Shown here: one piece after another, positions 7,392 to 16,439 of the stretch
Numbering within the stretch: the stretch's first letter is position 1
Layout of the letters: each line of letters begins with the position of its first letter
NCBI RefSeq assembly: GCF_001244545.1
Contig: NZ_LN852693.1
Coordinates: forward strand, 224,656 to 288,655
Length of the DNA stretch: 64,000 nt
Reading direction: 5' to 3'
Source of the DNA: Candidatus Stoquefichus sp. SB1
GTDB lineage: Bacteria; Bacillota_I; Bacilli_A; Erysipelotrichales; Coprobacillaceae
Notes under the pieces: model-generated
The model's database searches: none
What the model was told of the DNA's origin: nothing
Seen by the model: the letters and a program-made list of their open reading frames with translations, nothing else
Translations under genes and position numbers: made by a program

Positions 7392-8243
7392 ATGAAAGAG
7401 ATATTTACAGCATTAATTACACCATTTAATCAAGATCAATCAATTGATTATCCTGGACTATATCGAATTATGGATAAATTAATAGAAGAGGGGAATAAAT
7501 CATTTTTACTTTGTGGAACAACAGGTGAAACATCAACTTTAAAATTAGATGAACGTCGTCTGCTTGTTGAAAATATACTTGAAAAATATCCAACTATCCG
7601 TGTCATTGTTGGAATTAGTTCAAATAGCACATCACAGGTTATTCGTCATATCCAAATGTATAAAGATAATCCTCGTATCTATGCTTTTTTAGTAATTGTT
7701 CCTTATTATATTAAACCAAGCCAAAGCGGTATTTTTAAACATTTTGATTTAATTGCGGCTTCAACAGAAAAAAAGATAATGATCTATAATATTCCGAGTC
7801 GATGTGGTGTTGCGATTGAAGTTAGTACAGTCATTCGTTTAGCAAATAAACATAAAAATATTATTGGTATGAAACAATGTGGTCCATTAGAAGAAATTCA
7901 TCAAATTAAAGATGCTTTGCCTCAATTTAAGGTTTATATTGGTGATGATCACTTACTGTTAGAAGGATTAAAACAAAGAGCTGATGGTGTTATTTCAGTA
8001 ACGAGCCATCTTGATTATCCATTAATTGATGAAATATGTAAAAATGAAAATGTTTTTGATGATCGTTATTTAAAACTAATTAGTGAATATGTTTTTATTG
8101 AACCATCACCTGCACCTATCAAGTATATCTTAAGTCAGCTTGGGTATATTCAAAATATACTAAGATGTCCCTTAACACCGATTGGAGAAGAATCGGAAGT
8201 GAAGTTAGCACCATTAATTGAAAAATATAAGAAAATGATTTGA
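7392..8243 (+). CDS. dapA: 4-hydroxy-tetrahydrodipicolinate synthase
   Basis: Condenses pyruvate with aspartate semialdehyde, the entry to lysine, peptidoglycan diaminopimelate and dipicolinate. The 283-residue TIM barrel shows CGTTGETSTL near residues 42-51, the YNIPSR tyrosine segment, and the Schiff-base lysine in IIGMKQ. AAGGAGG lies at the end of dpaB. In B. subtilis the same cluster also holds asd and dapG between dpaB and dapA; both are absent here, so in this organism they must lie elsewhere. Co-transcription with dpaAB would supply precursor in the mother cell. Confidence 0.92.
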   Translation: MKEIFTALITPFNQDQSIDYPGLYRIMDKLIEEGNKSFLLCGTTGETSTLKLDERRLLVENILEKYPTIRVIVGISSNSTSQVIRHIQMYKDNPRIYAFLVIVPYYIKPSQSGIFKHFDLIAASTEKKIMIYNIPSRCGVAIEVSTVIRLANKHKNIIGMKQCGPLEEIHQIKDALPQFKVYIGDDHLLLEGLKQRADGVISVTSHLDYPLIDEICKNENVFDDRYLKLISEYVFIEPSPAPIKYILSQLGYIQNILRCPLTPIGEESEVKLAPLIEKYKKMI

Positions 8244-8288
8244 TGAGAAACATTTTATGTGATATGATAATCATACTTTTGAAAAAAC

Positions 8289-8317
8289 TATACACAATAA
8301 AGAAAGACATGTATAAT
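8289..8317 (+). promoter_or_regulatory. Candidate sigma-A promoter of the RNase J gene
   Basis: -10 TATAAT (8312-8317) with TG just upstream; a weak -35 TATACA (8289-8294) at a 17-bp spacing. It separates the RNase J gene from the dpaA-dapA unit. Confidence 0.55.
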
Positions 8318-8356
8318 GATTATAGCAATATACAAATGAAAAGAAAGGGTGAAAAA

Positions 8357-10051
8357 ATGAAAAACGATATCATTAGGTTTATACCTATGGGTGGACAAGC
8401 AGAAATGGGTAAAAGCATGTACTGTTTTGAAATCAATGAAAAGATATTTATAATAGATTCAGGTTTCCGTTTTCCTGATTCAGATAAACTAGGTGTTGAT
8501 GTGATCATTCCTAGTTTTACATATTTAGAAGAAAGGTTAGATAAAATTGTGGCCATTATTATTACACATGGTCATGATGATGCTATGGCAGCTTTGCCAT
8601 ATTTGCTTCAAAGTGTCAATGTACCGGTTTATGCACCAAACTTAACAGCGGACTTAATTGAGCAGATGATTGATCGTTTCCAACGACATAATCGTGTGAA
8701 ACTGCATTTAGACTTGCATCGTGTGAAAAGAAATGCTTCTATTGATATAGCAGGTGTTCCAATTGAATTTTTCCCAGTGACACATTCTATTCCTGGAAGT
8801 GTTGGTGTGGCATTATGGACAGATAAAGGATATTTGGTTTATAGTGGAGAATTCATTATTGATTTTGGTGCACCAGAGGGATTTAGATGTGATATTCAAA
8901 AGATGATGGAGATCGGGAAAAAAGGTGTGTTAGCTTTATTGGTGGAATCATCAAGTGCAAAACATGAGGGCTATACTTCTCCTAATCATAAATTAACAAA
9001 TCGCATTGATCATATTTTTGAAGACAGTAATGAAAGAATTATTATTTCTAGTTATGCGCAAAATGTTTTTAGAACAAAAGAAATTATTGAATTAACTAAG
9101 AAGTATAAACGTCAAATTGTTTTCTATGGTAGAGACAAATATGATAATACAAACAGTTTATTACGTATAGGTAAAAAATCAAAAGAACCAATTATCGATG
9201 TACCTGCCCAATTACTAGGTAAAAAAGAATATATTGGGCAAGCACAATATGATAGTAATTATGTCATTTTATTAAGTGGCAGCCCACGTCATATCTATCA
9301 TGATATTTGTGATATTATTGATGGTGGTGATGAATTATTAAAGTTACGTAAAGGCGATACATTTATCGTTGCATCACCTGTTTTGCCTGGAACAGAGAAA
9401 ATTGCCAATAAAGCACATAATGGTTTATATAAGACAGATGCACATATTCATTTGTTGAAAAATAAGGATTTATTTTCAATGCATGCATCTGAAGAAGATA
9501 TTAAAGTGATTATTCAGATTTTCAAACCAAAATATTATATTCCAATGAAAGGTGAATATCAGCATTTGATTTTTAATCAGCAGATTGCTGAGGAAATGGG
9601 TATTGATAAAGAACATATCATTATTTTAGATAATGGTGAGAGTATTGCGTTTAAAAATGGAGAATTAATACCTGGACGTGAAACTTTTGAAATTGAAGAT
9701 GTCATGATTGATGGTATTGGAATAGGTGATGTTGGTGAAAAGGTGATTGATGATCGTATTCAATTAGCTAATGATGGTGTGGTTATTGTTGGTTTGACTA
9801 TCTCTCGTGAAACAAAGGATATTATTGCTCAGACTGATTGTCAAACAAGAGGGTTTGTCTATTTGAAGGATTCAGAGTATGTGATTAAACATATCATTGA
9901 GATTTGTGAAAATGTTGTTGCAAAATTAAAAGAAGATCCTCAATTAGAAATTGCCGAAATTAGAGCTATGATGAAAGATCAGTCAATGAAATATATTATT
10001 AAGGAAACAGGGAAAAAACCAGTTTTTATAGGGGTTGTTGTAGAAATCTAA
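8357..10051 (+). CDS. rnjB: RNase J family protein with degenerate metal site (RNase J2-like)
   Basis: A 564-residue beta-CASP metallo-beta-lactamase. RNase J enzymes process and degrade mRNA and rRNA. The canonical HxHxDH reads H71-G-H73-D-D75-A76 here, so the last histidine is alanine. H143 (VTHSIPGS) is kept, but the aspartate of the GDF motif is E165 (SGEFIIDF), and the C-terminal SGHGS-type motif reads HASEED. The beta-CASP region (SSYAQNVFR) and the C-terminal domain are intact in outline. This pattern and the position before spoIIIE match Firmicute RNase J2, a weakly active partner of J1. The start at 8357 follows AAAGGGTGA; upstream codons contain the promoter. Confidence 0.82.
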   Translation: MKNDIIRFIPMGGQAEMGKSMYCFEINEKIFIIDSGFRFPDSDKLGVDVIIPSFTYLEERLDKIVAIIITHGHDDAMAALPYLLQSVNVPVYAPNLTADLIEQMIDRFQRHNRVKLHLDLHRVKRNASIDIAGVPIEFFPVTHSIPGSVGVALWTDKGYLVYSGEFIIDFGAPEGFRCDIQKMMEIGKKGVLALLVESSSAKHEGYTSPNHKLTNRIDHIFEDSNERIIISSYAQNVFRTKEIIELTKKYKRQIVFYGRDKYDNTNSLLRIGKKSKEPIIDVPAQLLGKKEYIGQAQYDSNYVILLSGSPRHIYHDICDIIDGGDELLKLRKGDTFIVASPVLPGTEKIANKAHNGLYKTDAHIHLLKNKDLFSMHASEEDIKVIIQIFKPKYYIPMKGEYQHLIFNQQIAEEMGIDKEHIIILDNGESIAFKNGELIPGRETFEIEDVMIDGIGIGDVGEKVIDDRIQLANDGVVIVGLTISRETKDIIAQTDCQTRGFVYLKDSEYVIKHIIEICENVVAKLKEDPQLEIAEIRAMMKDQSMKYIIKETGKKPVFIGVVVEI

Positions 10052-10078
10052 GCAAGAGAAAATCTTGCTTTTTCTTTT
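10051..10078 (+). terminator. Terminator after the RNase J gene
   Basis: AGCAAGA (10051-10057), loop GAAAA, TCTTGCT (10063-10069), then TTTTCTTTT. Confidence 0.85.
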
Positions 10079-10129
10079 CATTAAGTCAATATTTTGATAT
10101 AATGGGAAAAGTGAAAGAAGGTGAAGCTT

Positions 10130-12409
10130 ATGGCCAAGACAAAGCGTTCTAAAAAATCTAAAGAACAAATTATTGAAGAAACATTAAGATTAAGAATTAT
10201 ATCATTATTGTTAATTTTCCTGATTGTAATTGCTGCTTTAAGGTTAGGGGTCATTGGTCAAACTCTTCATCAGTGTTTTGCTTTTATGGTTGGTAATTTA
10301 TTTGGTGTTGTCTATTTAGGTTTGATTCTTTTTTTGTGTTATATCATATATAAAGCAACAATTCCTCGTTTGAATGGACCAGAGGCTATTGGTATTTATT
10401 TGATTTCAGTCAGTGCTTTAACAATGGCTTCAATTCCTAGTAATCCACAAGTGAAAGGATTAGGGGTTATTAATACATATATTCAAAGTCGTTTAAATAA
10501 TAAAGGTGGTTTTTTAGGAACTGTTTTTTATGGTGTCTTTAGCTCTTTGTTTGATAATTTAGGAGCACTTATTTTAGCGATTGTGATTCTTTTGATTGGA
10601 TGTGTCTTATTGTTTAGTAAAATTTATATGAAACATCAATCTCAAGTTAAGAAAAAGAAGAAAAAAACAGTGAAAACCAAAGTTGAGAATCAACCAGATC
10701 CAGCTGTTCAAACAATTGTTTTAAAAAAGAAATCACATTTCTTTGATTTCCTTTCCAAAGATGAAGAAATTCCTTTATTTCCTGATGATGTTTTTGAAGA
10801 TCCAATCGAGCAAACACCTATAGAAGAAGAAATTACAAGTGCCTTTGAATTTGATGAACAAAAGATGAAATTAGATATTAAAGAAATGGAACCACCTAAA
10901 GAAGAAAAGATTGAAGAAGAAAAAATAATCAAACCAACAATCAAAACATCTTCCCATTATCAATTACCACCATTATCTTTATTATCAACAAAATCAACTA
11001 ACAATGCTTCCAAAGAAAGAAGTTCAGCTAATAAAAATGCTGCTCGACTAACAAGTGTCTTAAAACAATTTGGAGTTAATGCAACAATAGAAAATGCATT
11101 TATTGGACCAACAATTACAAAATATGAATTAAAATTAGAAACAGGAACAAGAGTCAACAAAATCTTACAATTACAAGATGATATTAAACTTGCTTTAGCA
11201 ACCGCTGATATACGTATTGAAGCGCCTATTCCTGGTAAACCTTATGTAGGAATAGAAGTTCCAAATCAGTCGGCTTCAATGGTTGGATTTAAAGATGTTT
11301 TTAAGACATTACAATCTAGTAAAAAACTTATGGATAACAAACTTGTTGTTGCTTTAGGAAAAGATGTTTCCGGTCAGCCGATTTATGCTGAATTAGATAA
11401 AATGCCCCATTTATTAATTGCAGGAGCTACAGGTTCTGGGAAATCAGTATGTGTCAATACAATTATTTCATCTATTTTGATGCGTGCAAGACCTGACGAA
11501 GTTAAATTAATATTGGTAGATCCTAAAAAAGTTGAATTATCTGTTTATAATGGAATTCCTCATTTATTAGCACCAGTAGTGACTGATCCAAAGAAAGCAG
11601 CTGCTGTTTTAAGAGAAGTTGTTGCAGAAATGGAACGCCGATATGATGTTTTTGCTAGTGTTAATGCTAGAAATATTAAAAGTTATAATGCGTTTGCGCA
11701 TGAATATAATGTAGGAAAAGATGAGTCAGAACAAAAAGAAATTCTTTCATATCATGTGATTATATTAGATGAGGTTGCAGATTTGATGATGGTAGCAAGT
11801 AAAGAGGTTGAAGACTGCATTATGCGTATTTCACAAATGGCGCGTGCTGCTGGTATTCATTTAATTGTTGCCACACAACGTCCATCAACGGATATTATTA
11901 CTGGTGTTATTAAAGCCAATATTCCTTCACGAATTGCTTTTGCAGTTTCTTCAAGCATTGATTCACGAACGATTTTAGATACATCAGGTGCTGAAAAATT
12001 ATTGGGAAAAGGGGACATGCTATTTTCACCAATGGGTGCTTCATCACCGATTCGTGTTCAAGGTTGTTTTGTTTCTGATGATGAAGTGGCAGAGATTGTT
12101 CATTATGTGTCTTCCCAACAAGAAGCAATATATGAAGAGCGTTATGTCAATGCCAAGAGTTTATCTTCAGGTTCTTCGACTAGTGGAGATGGTTATGACG
12201 ATGAAGATGAAGAATATGAAAATTGTCGTGAATTTGTTATTCAGGCTCAAAAAGCCAGTACATCTTTATTACAAAGAAAGTTTAGAATTGGCTATAATAA
12301 GGCAGCACGTATTATTGATCGTTTAGAAGAAGAAGGGGTAATTGGACCTCAACTCGGCAGCAAACCAAGAGAAGTTTTTATACGTCAATATCATGAAGAA
12401 GATTTATAA
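10130..12409 (+). CDS. ftsK: DNA translocase FtsK/SpoIIIE
   Basis: A septal DNA pump moving chromosomal DNA during division and into the forespore. There are four N-terminal membrane helices (about residues 20-165), a charged low-complexity linker (170-300), a RecA-like motor with Walker A GATGSGKSV (about 432-440) and Walker B VIILDEVADL (about 544-553), and a C-terminal gamma winged helix ending in GSKPREVFI. The 759-residue length is usual. The ATG at 10130 follows GAAGGTG; an in-frame GTG at 10121 overlaps that site. A -10 TATAAT lies at 10098-10103. The order rnjB-spoIIIE matches B. subtilis, favouring the SpoIIIE role, though only one copy is visible and it may serve both. Confidence 0.93.
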   Translation: MAKTKRSKKSKEQIIEETLRLRIISLLLIFLIVIAALRLGVIGQTLHQCFAFMVGNLFGVVYLGLILFLCYIIYKATIPRLNGPEAIGIYLISVSALTMASIPSNPQVKGLGVINTYIQSRLNNKGGFLGTVFYGVFSSLFDNLGALILAIVILLIGCVLLFSKIYMKHQSQVKKKKKKTVKTKVENQPDPAVQTIVLKKKSHFFDFLSKDEEIPLFPDDVFEDPIEQTPIEEEITSAFEFDEQKMKLDIKEMEPPKEEKIEEEKIIKPTIKTSSHYQLPPLSLLSTKSTNNASKERSSANKNAARLTSVLKQFGVNATIENAFIGPTITKYELKLETGTRVNKILQLQDDIKLALATADIRIEAPIPGKPYVGIEVPNQSASMVGFKDVFKTLQSSKKLMDNKLVVALGKDVSGQPIYAELDKMPHLLIAGATGSGKSVCVNTIISSILMRARPDEVKLILVDPKKVELSVYNGIPHLLAPVVTDPKKAAAVLREVVAEMERRYDVFASVNARNIKSYNAFAHEYNVGKDESEQKEILSYHVIILDEVADLMMVASKEVEDCIMRISQMARAAGIHLIVATQRPSTDIITGVIKANIPSRIAFAVSSSIDSRTILDTSGAEKLLGKGDMLFSPMGASSPIRVQGCFVSDDEVAEIVHYVSSQQEAIYEERYVNAKSLSSGSSTSGDGYDDEDEEYENCREFVIQAQKASTSLLQRKFRIGYNKAARIIDRLEEEGVIGPQLGSKPREVFIRQYHEEDL

Positions 12410-12412
12410 TTT

Positions 12413-12470
12413 AAGAGAGAGTGGGCATAATATATAAAAATGTTTTAAGTTATGTACAATCTCTCTTTTC
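12413..12470 (+). other. Long-loop inverted repeat after ftsK
   Basis: AAGAGAGA (12413-12420) and TCTCTCTT (12460-12467) could pair across 39 bases, followed by TTC. This is a weak terminator candidate; the following promoter-like TAAAAT (12489-12494) would drive the lipoprotein gene. Confidence 0.35.
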
Positions 12471-12526
12471 ATTTTGTTAATTTAATGTTAAAATATGTGT
12501 AGAAATTTGAAGGAGGAAAACTGAAT

Positions 12527-13621
12527 ATGAAAAAAATGTTTGCGTCATTATTGGCATTATCATTAATGCTAGTTGGATGCGGTGGTGGATCAGATGAGAA
12601 AAAAGATGATACACCAGTGATTGCTTTAGTTACTGATCAGGGAACTATTAGTGACAAATCATTTAACCAATCTGCATGGGAAGCTGTAGAACAGTATGCA
12701 AAGGAAAAAGGCTTAGGTAATAAATATTATAAGCCAGCGACATTTGATACTGCTGGTTATACTGCTCAAATTGAAAATGCAGTTGACAATGGTGCTAAGG
12801 TTATTGTTTGTCCAGGATTTAAATTCTCTGAAACAATTGCAAATGTTCAAGAAAAATACAAAGATGTTAAATTTATTTTAATTGATGCAACACCTGCTGA
12901 TGCAAAAGGAAATGCTGTAGATCCAAAAGATAATGTTTATTGTGCATTATATAAAGAACAACAACCAGGATATTTAGCTGGTTATGCTGCTGTTAAAGAA
13001 GGTTATACAAAATTAGGATTTATGGGTGGTATTGCTTTACCAGCCGTTATTAACTATGGTTATGGATATTTACAAGGTGCTAATGATGCAGCTAAAGAAT
13101 TAGGTATTAATGTTGAAGTGAAATATGCTTATACTGGTACATTTAATGAATCACCAGATATCAAATCAAAAGCTGCTGGATGGTATAACACTGGAACTGA
13201 AGTTATCTTCTCTTGTGGTGGACAAATTTGTAACTCAGTATTTGCTGCTGCTGAAGAATCAAATAAAATGTCAATTGGTGTAGATAGTGACCAAAAAGAT
13301 GCAAGTAAAACTGTTTTAACTTCTGCAATGAAAGGTGTTAAAAAGACAGTTTATGATGAAATCGCTGCTGCATTTGATAACACATTTAAAGGTGGAGTTC
13401 ATACACTAGATGCAACTGGTAATTATGTTGGATTATCAGAAGATTTCACAAGATTCAAAAAATTCACAAAATCTGATTATGATAAGGTTTTTGAAACTGT
13501 TAAGAGTGATAAAGTTAAAATCGTTACAAATGCTGATGTAGATAAAAATGCACAAGGTGATCCTAATACAAAAGTATTAAAAGATACATTTACAAATATT
13601 AAAGTTACATATGATAAATAA
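12527..13621 (+). CDS. nupN: BMP-family nucleoside-binding lipoprotein of an ABC importer
   Basis: The extracytoplasmic substrate receptor. A signal peptide with the lipobox LVGC (Cys18) is followed by a glycine-rich linker and a periplasmic-binding fold starting IALVTDQGTISDKSFNQSAW, which is typical of BmpA/TmpC/NupN proteins that bind purine nucleosides. AAGGAGGAAAAC precedes the ATG. A terminator-like sequence separates it from the ATPase gene, so the receptor may be expressed at a higher level. The downstream ATPase and two permeases complete the importer. Guanosine or a related nucleoside is the likely ligand by family. Confidence 0.9.
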   Translation: MKKMFASLLALSLMLVGCGGGSDEKKDDTPVIALVTDQGTISDKSFNQSAWEAVEQYAKEKGLGNKYYKPATFDTAGYTAQIENAVDNGAKVIVCPGFKFSETIANVQEKYKDVKFILIDATPADAKGNAVDPKDNVYCALYKEQQPGYLAGYAAVKEGYTKLGFMGGIALPAVINYGYGYLQGANDAAKELGINVEVKYAYTGTFNESPDIKSKAAGWYNTGTEVIFSCGGQICNSVFAAAEESNKMSIGVDSDQKDASKTVLTSAMKGVKKTVYDEIAAAFDNTFKGGVHTLDATGNYVGLSEDFTRFKKFTKSDYDKVFETVKSDKVKIVTNADVDKNAQGDPNTKVLKDTFTNIKVTYDK

Positions 13622-13660
13622 TTCAAATCTTGAAAGTTGAATATTTATATGATTATGATG

Positions 13661-13698
13661 GGGTGAAATCATTTCTTTTGACTTCACTCTTTCTTTTT
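13661..13698 (+). terminator. Possible terminator after the binding protein
   Basis: GGGTGAA (13661-13667) can pair with TTCACTC (13683-13689, one G-T pair) across a 15-base loop, followed by TTTCTTTTT. Confidence 0.45.
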
Positions 13699-13754
13699 GA
13701 TGTTTATCATTTCTATTATAATGATAGAAAAATTGATAATAGAAAATAAATTTA

Positions 13755-13783
13755 TTTTCGAAATATAAAATTTATAGTATAAT
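13755..13783 (+). promoter_or_regulatory. Candidate promoter of the ABC ATPase gene
   Basis: -10 TATAAT (13778-13783) with a poor -35 TTTTCG (13755-13760) at 17 bp. The -10 lies just upstream of the ribosome-binding site GAGGTGAGG. Confidence 0.5.
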
Positions 13784-13801
13784 AATGGCGAGGTGAGGAT
13801 A

Positions 13802-15331
13802 TTGGAATACGCAATTGAAATGCTTAATATTACAAAAGAGTTTCCTGGAATTAAAGCCAATGATAATATTACTCTTCAAGTAAGACAAGGTGAAATTCAT
13901 GCACTTTTAGGTGAAAATGGTGCAGGAAAGTCAACATTGATGAGTATTCTTTTTGGCTTGTATCAGCCAGATGAAGGTCAAATTAAAATCAATGGTAAAG
14001 AAGTTCAGATTAACAATCCAAATGATGCCAATAAATATGCGATAGGAATGGTTCACCAGCATTTTAAATTGGTTCATAATTTTACAGTTTTGGAAAATAT
14101 TATTTTGGGTGTTGAAGATACTTCAATGGGATTTATCAAAAAAAATGATGCTCGTAAGAAAGTTGTTGAATTATCCCAAAAATATCATTTAAATGTTGAT
14201 CCAGATGCTTATATTGAAGATATTACAGTGGGAATGCAACAACGTGTTGAGATTCTTAAAATGTTATTTAGAGATAATGATATTTTAATTTTTGATGAAC
14301 CGACGGCTGTTTTGACACCACAGGAAATCGAAGAATTAATGCATATTATGAAAGGATTAATTAAAGAAGGAAAATCAATTATTTTTATTACGCATAAGTT
14401 AAATGAAATTAAAGCAGTTGCAGATCGCTGTACGATTTTACGTAAAGGTAAATATATTGATACAGTTGATGTTGCAAGTGTTTCAAAAGAAGAAATGTCT
14501 GAGAAAATGGTTGGTAGAAAAGTTAATTTTAATGTTGAAAAAGATGAAATTGAAACAGGTACAACAATTTTAAAAGTTGAAAATTTAACATATCATCCAA
14601 AGTCTTCTCATAAAGATATTCTTAAAAATATTTCTTTTCAGGTTCGTAGAGGAGAAATTGTATGTATAGCTGGAATTGATGGGAATGGACAAAGTGAACT
14701 CGTTTATGCGTTGACAGGAATGGTTCCGGTGACGAGTGGACATATTTATTTAAATGATGAAGATATTACAAAAACTTCTATTCGATATAGAAGTGATTGT
14801 GGTATGTCTCATATTCCTGAAGACCGACATAAACATGGTTTGGTTTTGGATTATACATTAGCTGAAAATCTGATTTTACGAAATTATTATAAACCTGAAT
14901 TTGAAAAGCATGGTTTTATTCGTTTTGATAAAATGAATCAGTATGCTAATCAGTTGATTGATAAATTTGATGTAAGATCTGGTGAAGGTGGAAAATCAAT
15001 TGCTAGAGGAATGTCAGGTGGTAATCAGCAAAAAGCAATTATTGCTAGAGAAATTGATAGCAATTCTGATTTACTGATTGCTGTTCAACCAACGAGAGGA
15101 TTAGATGTAGGAGCAATTGAATTTATTCATAAACAATTAGTAGAACATCGAGATCATGATAAAGGTGTCTTATTGGTTTCGCTTGAATTAGATGAAGTCA
15201 TGAATGTTAGTGATCGTATTTTGGTTATGTATGAAGGAGAAATCGTTGCTGATTTAAATCCTAAAGAAATTGATACGAAAGAATTAGGTCTTTATATGGC
15301 TGGGTCAAAGAGAGGTGTAGGATATGAATAA
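13802..15331 (+). CDS. nupO: Nucleoside ABC importer ATPase (tandem domains)
   Basis: About 510 residues with two ABC domains, as in sugar/nucleoside importers of the RbsA/NupO type. The first domain has Walker A GENGAGKST and an atypical signature VGMQQR; the second has the degenerate Walker A GIDGNGQSE and signature MSGGNQQK, which is normal for this family. I choose the TTG at 13802 as start: GAGGTGAGG (13790-13798) precedes it and the resulting MEYAIEMLNITKEF aligns with B. subtilis NupO; the GTG at 13793 lies within that site. The 3' end overlaps the permease gene by 8 bases. Confidence 0.93.
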   Translation: MEYAIEMLNITKEFPGIKANDNITLQVRQGEIHALLGENGAGKSTLMSILFGLYQPDEGQIKINGKEVQINNPNDANKYAIGMVHQHFKLVHNFTVLENIILGVEDTSMGFIKKNDARKKVVELSQKYHLNVDPDAYIEDITVGMQQRVEILKMLFRDNDILIFDEPTAVLTPQEIEELMHIMKGLIKEGKSIIFITHKLNEIKAVADRCTILRKGKYIDTVDVASVSKEEMSEKMVGRKVNFNVEKDEIETGTTILKVENLTYHPKSSHKDILKNISFQVRRGEIVCIAGIDGNGQSELVYALTGMVPVTSGHIYLNDEDITKTSIRYRSDCGMSHIPEDRHKHGLVLDYTLAENLILRNYYKPEFEKHGFIRFDKMNQYANQLIDKFDVRSGEGGKSIARGMSGGNQQKAIIAREIDSNSDLLIAVQPTRGLDVGAIEFIHKQLVEHRDHDKGVLLVSLELDEVMNVSDRILVMYEGEIVADLNPKEIDTKELGLYMAGSKRGVGYE

Positions 15332-16439
15332 TTTAAAAGATAGAATTTCTGCTTTATTCAAAAAAGAAGGCAGTAAGTCTGTTGTCTCATCTTTGGCTGC
15401 GATTGGAATGGGTTTATTGTTTGGACTATTAATTATAGTGATTGCCAATCCATCAGATGCTTTGTCGGGATTTAAATTACTTTTAACAGGTGGTTTTTAT
15501 CGTGGTGCAAAAAGTTTAGGACAAGTTTTTTATCTTGCTGTTCCTATTATGATGACAGGGCTTTCTGTTGCTTTTGCTTTTAAATGTGGAGAGTTCAATA
15601 TTGGAACACCAGGACAATATATTGTTGGTGCATTTACAGCTGTTTTTGTGGCTTTAAAATGTACATTTATTCCTGATTCAATATTATGGATTTTCTGTAT
15701 CTTGGCTGCTGGTATTGCTGGAGCATTATGGGCTATTATCCCAGGTGTTTTAAAAGCCTTTAAAAATGTAAATGTTGTTATTTCATGTATTATGTGTAAT
15801 TACATTGGTATGTTATTGGTAATTGAAGGAATTAAAGCTTTCATTTATAATCCGGCTGGAGCTGAATCATTTGCTGTACCAGCATCTAAAGCTATACCGG
15901 CTTTCGGGTTAGATTTGTTGTTTCCGGATTCAAATATTAACTTTGGAATTATTATTGCTATTGGTTTTTGTATATTAGCTTATATCATTATGAATAAAAC
16001 AACTTTTGGATATGAATTAAAAGCTTGTGGTTATAATTCTAATGCTGCAAAATATGCTGGTATGAATGAAAAGAAATGTATTATTTTATCAATGGCGATT
16101 GCTGGTTTTTTTGCTGGAGTCGGTGGCGCTATTGCTTATCTTTCTGGAACTGGAAAAACATTACCTATCTCTGAAGTTTTACCAAATGAAGGCTTTAATG
16201 GTATTCCGGTTGCACTACTTGGTTTTAATAATCCAATTGGTTGTATTTTTGCGGCTTTATTTATTGGATATATTAATGTTGGTGGTAATTATATGCAATC
16301 ATTAAATATTGCTGTTGAAGTTATTGATATTATTGTTGCATCAATTATCTATTTTAGTTCTTTTACTTTGTTTATTAAGATGATTTTCAATCATCATAAG
16401 AATAAAAAAATAAAAATAGAAGAAGGAGGGCATGAATAA
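15324..16439 (+). CDS. nupP: Nucleoside ABC importer permease 1
   Basis: A 371-residue polytopic membrane protein of the BPD_transp_2 family, forming the channel with the next gene product. About nine hydrophobic segments, with the family segment KCGEFNIGTPGQYIVGA near residues 87-103 and GYELKACGYNSNAAKYAG near the coupling region. The ATG lies inside the end of nupO, preceded by AGAGGTG. Its TAA stop shares a base with the next start. Confidence 0.92.
   Translation: MNNLKDRISALFKKEGSKSVVSSLAAIGMGLLFGLLIIVIANPSDALSGFKLLLTGGFYRGAKSLGQVFYLAVPIMMTGLSVAFAFKCGEFNIGTPGQYIVGAFTAVFVALKCTFIPDSILWIFCILAAGIAGALWAIIPGVLKAFKNVNVVISCIMCNYIGMLLVIEGIKAFIYNPAGAESFAVPASKAIPAFGLDLLFPDSNINFGIIIAIGFCILAYIIMNKTTFGYELKACGYNSNAAKYAGMNEKKCIILSMAIAGFFAGVGGAIAYLSGTGKTLPISEVLPNEGFNGIPVALLGFNNPIGCIFAALFIGYINVGGNYMQSLNIAVEVIDIIVASIIYFSSFTLFIKMIFNHHKNKKIKIEEGGHE

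Noticed and set aside
8240..8356. Upstream in-frame extension of the RNase J gene overlapping dapA
   Set aside because: A promoter and a good ribosome-binding site lie within the extension, and the family N-terminus begins at 8357.
11988..12326. 112-codon open frame on the same strand inside ftsK
   Set aside because: It lies entirely within the conserved motor and gamma domains in another frame, with no initiation signal.
13661..13783. Riboswitch between the nucleoside-binding lipoprotein and its ATPase gene
   Set aside because: Apart from one weak hairpin and a promoter I find no conserved aptamer features.
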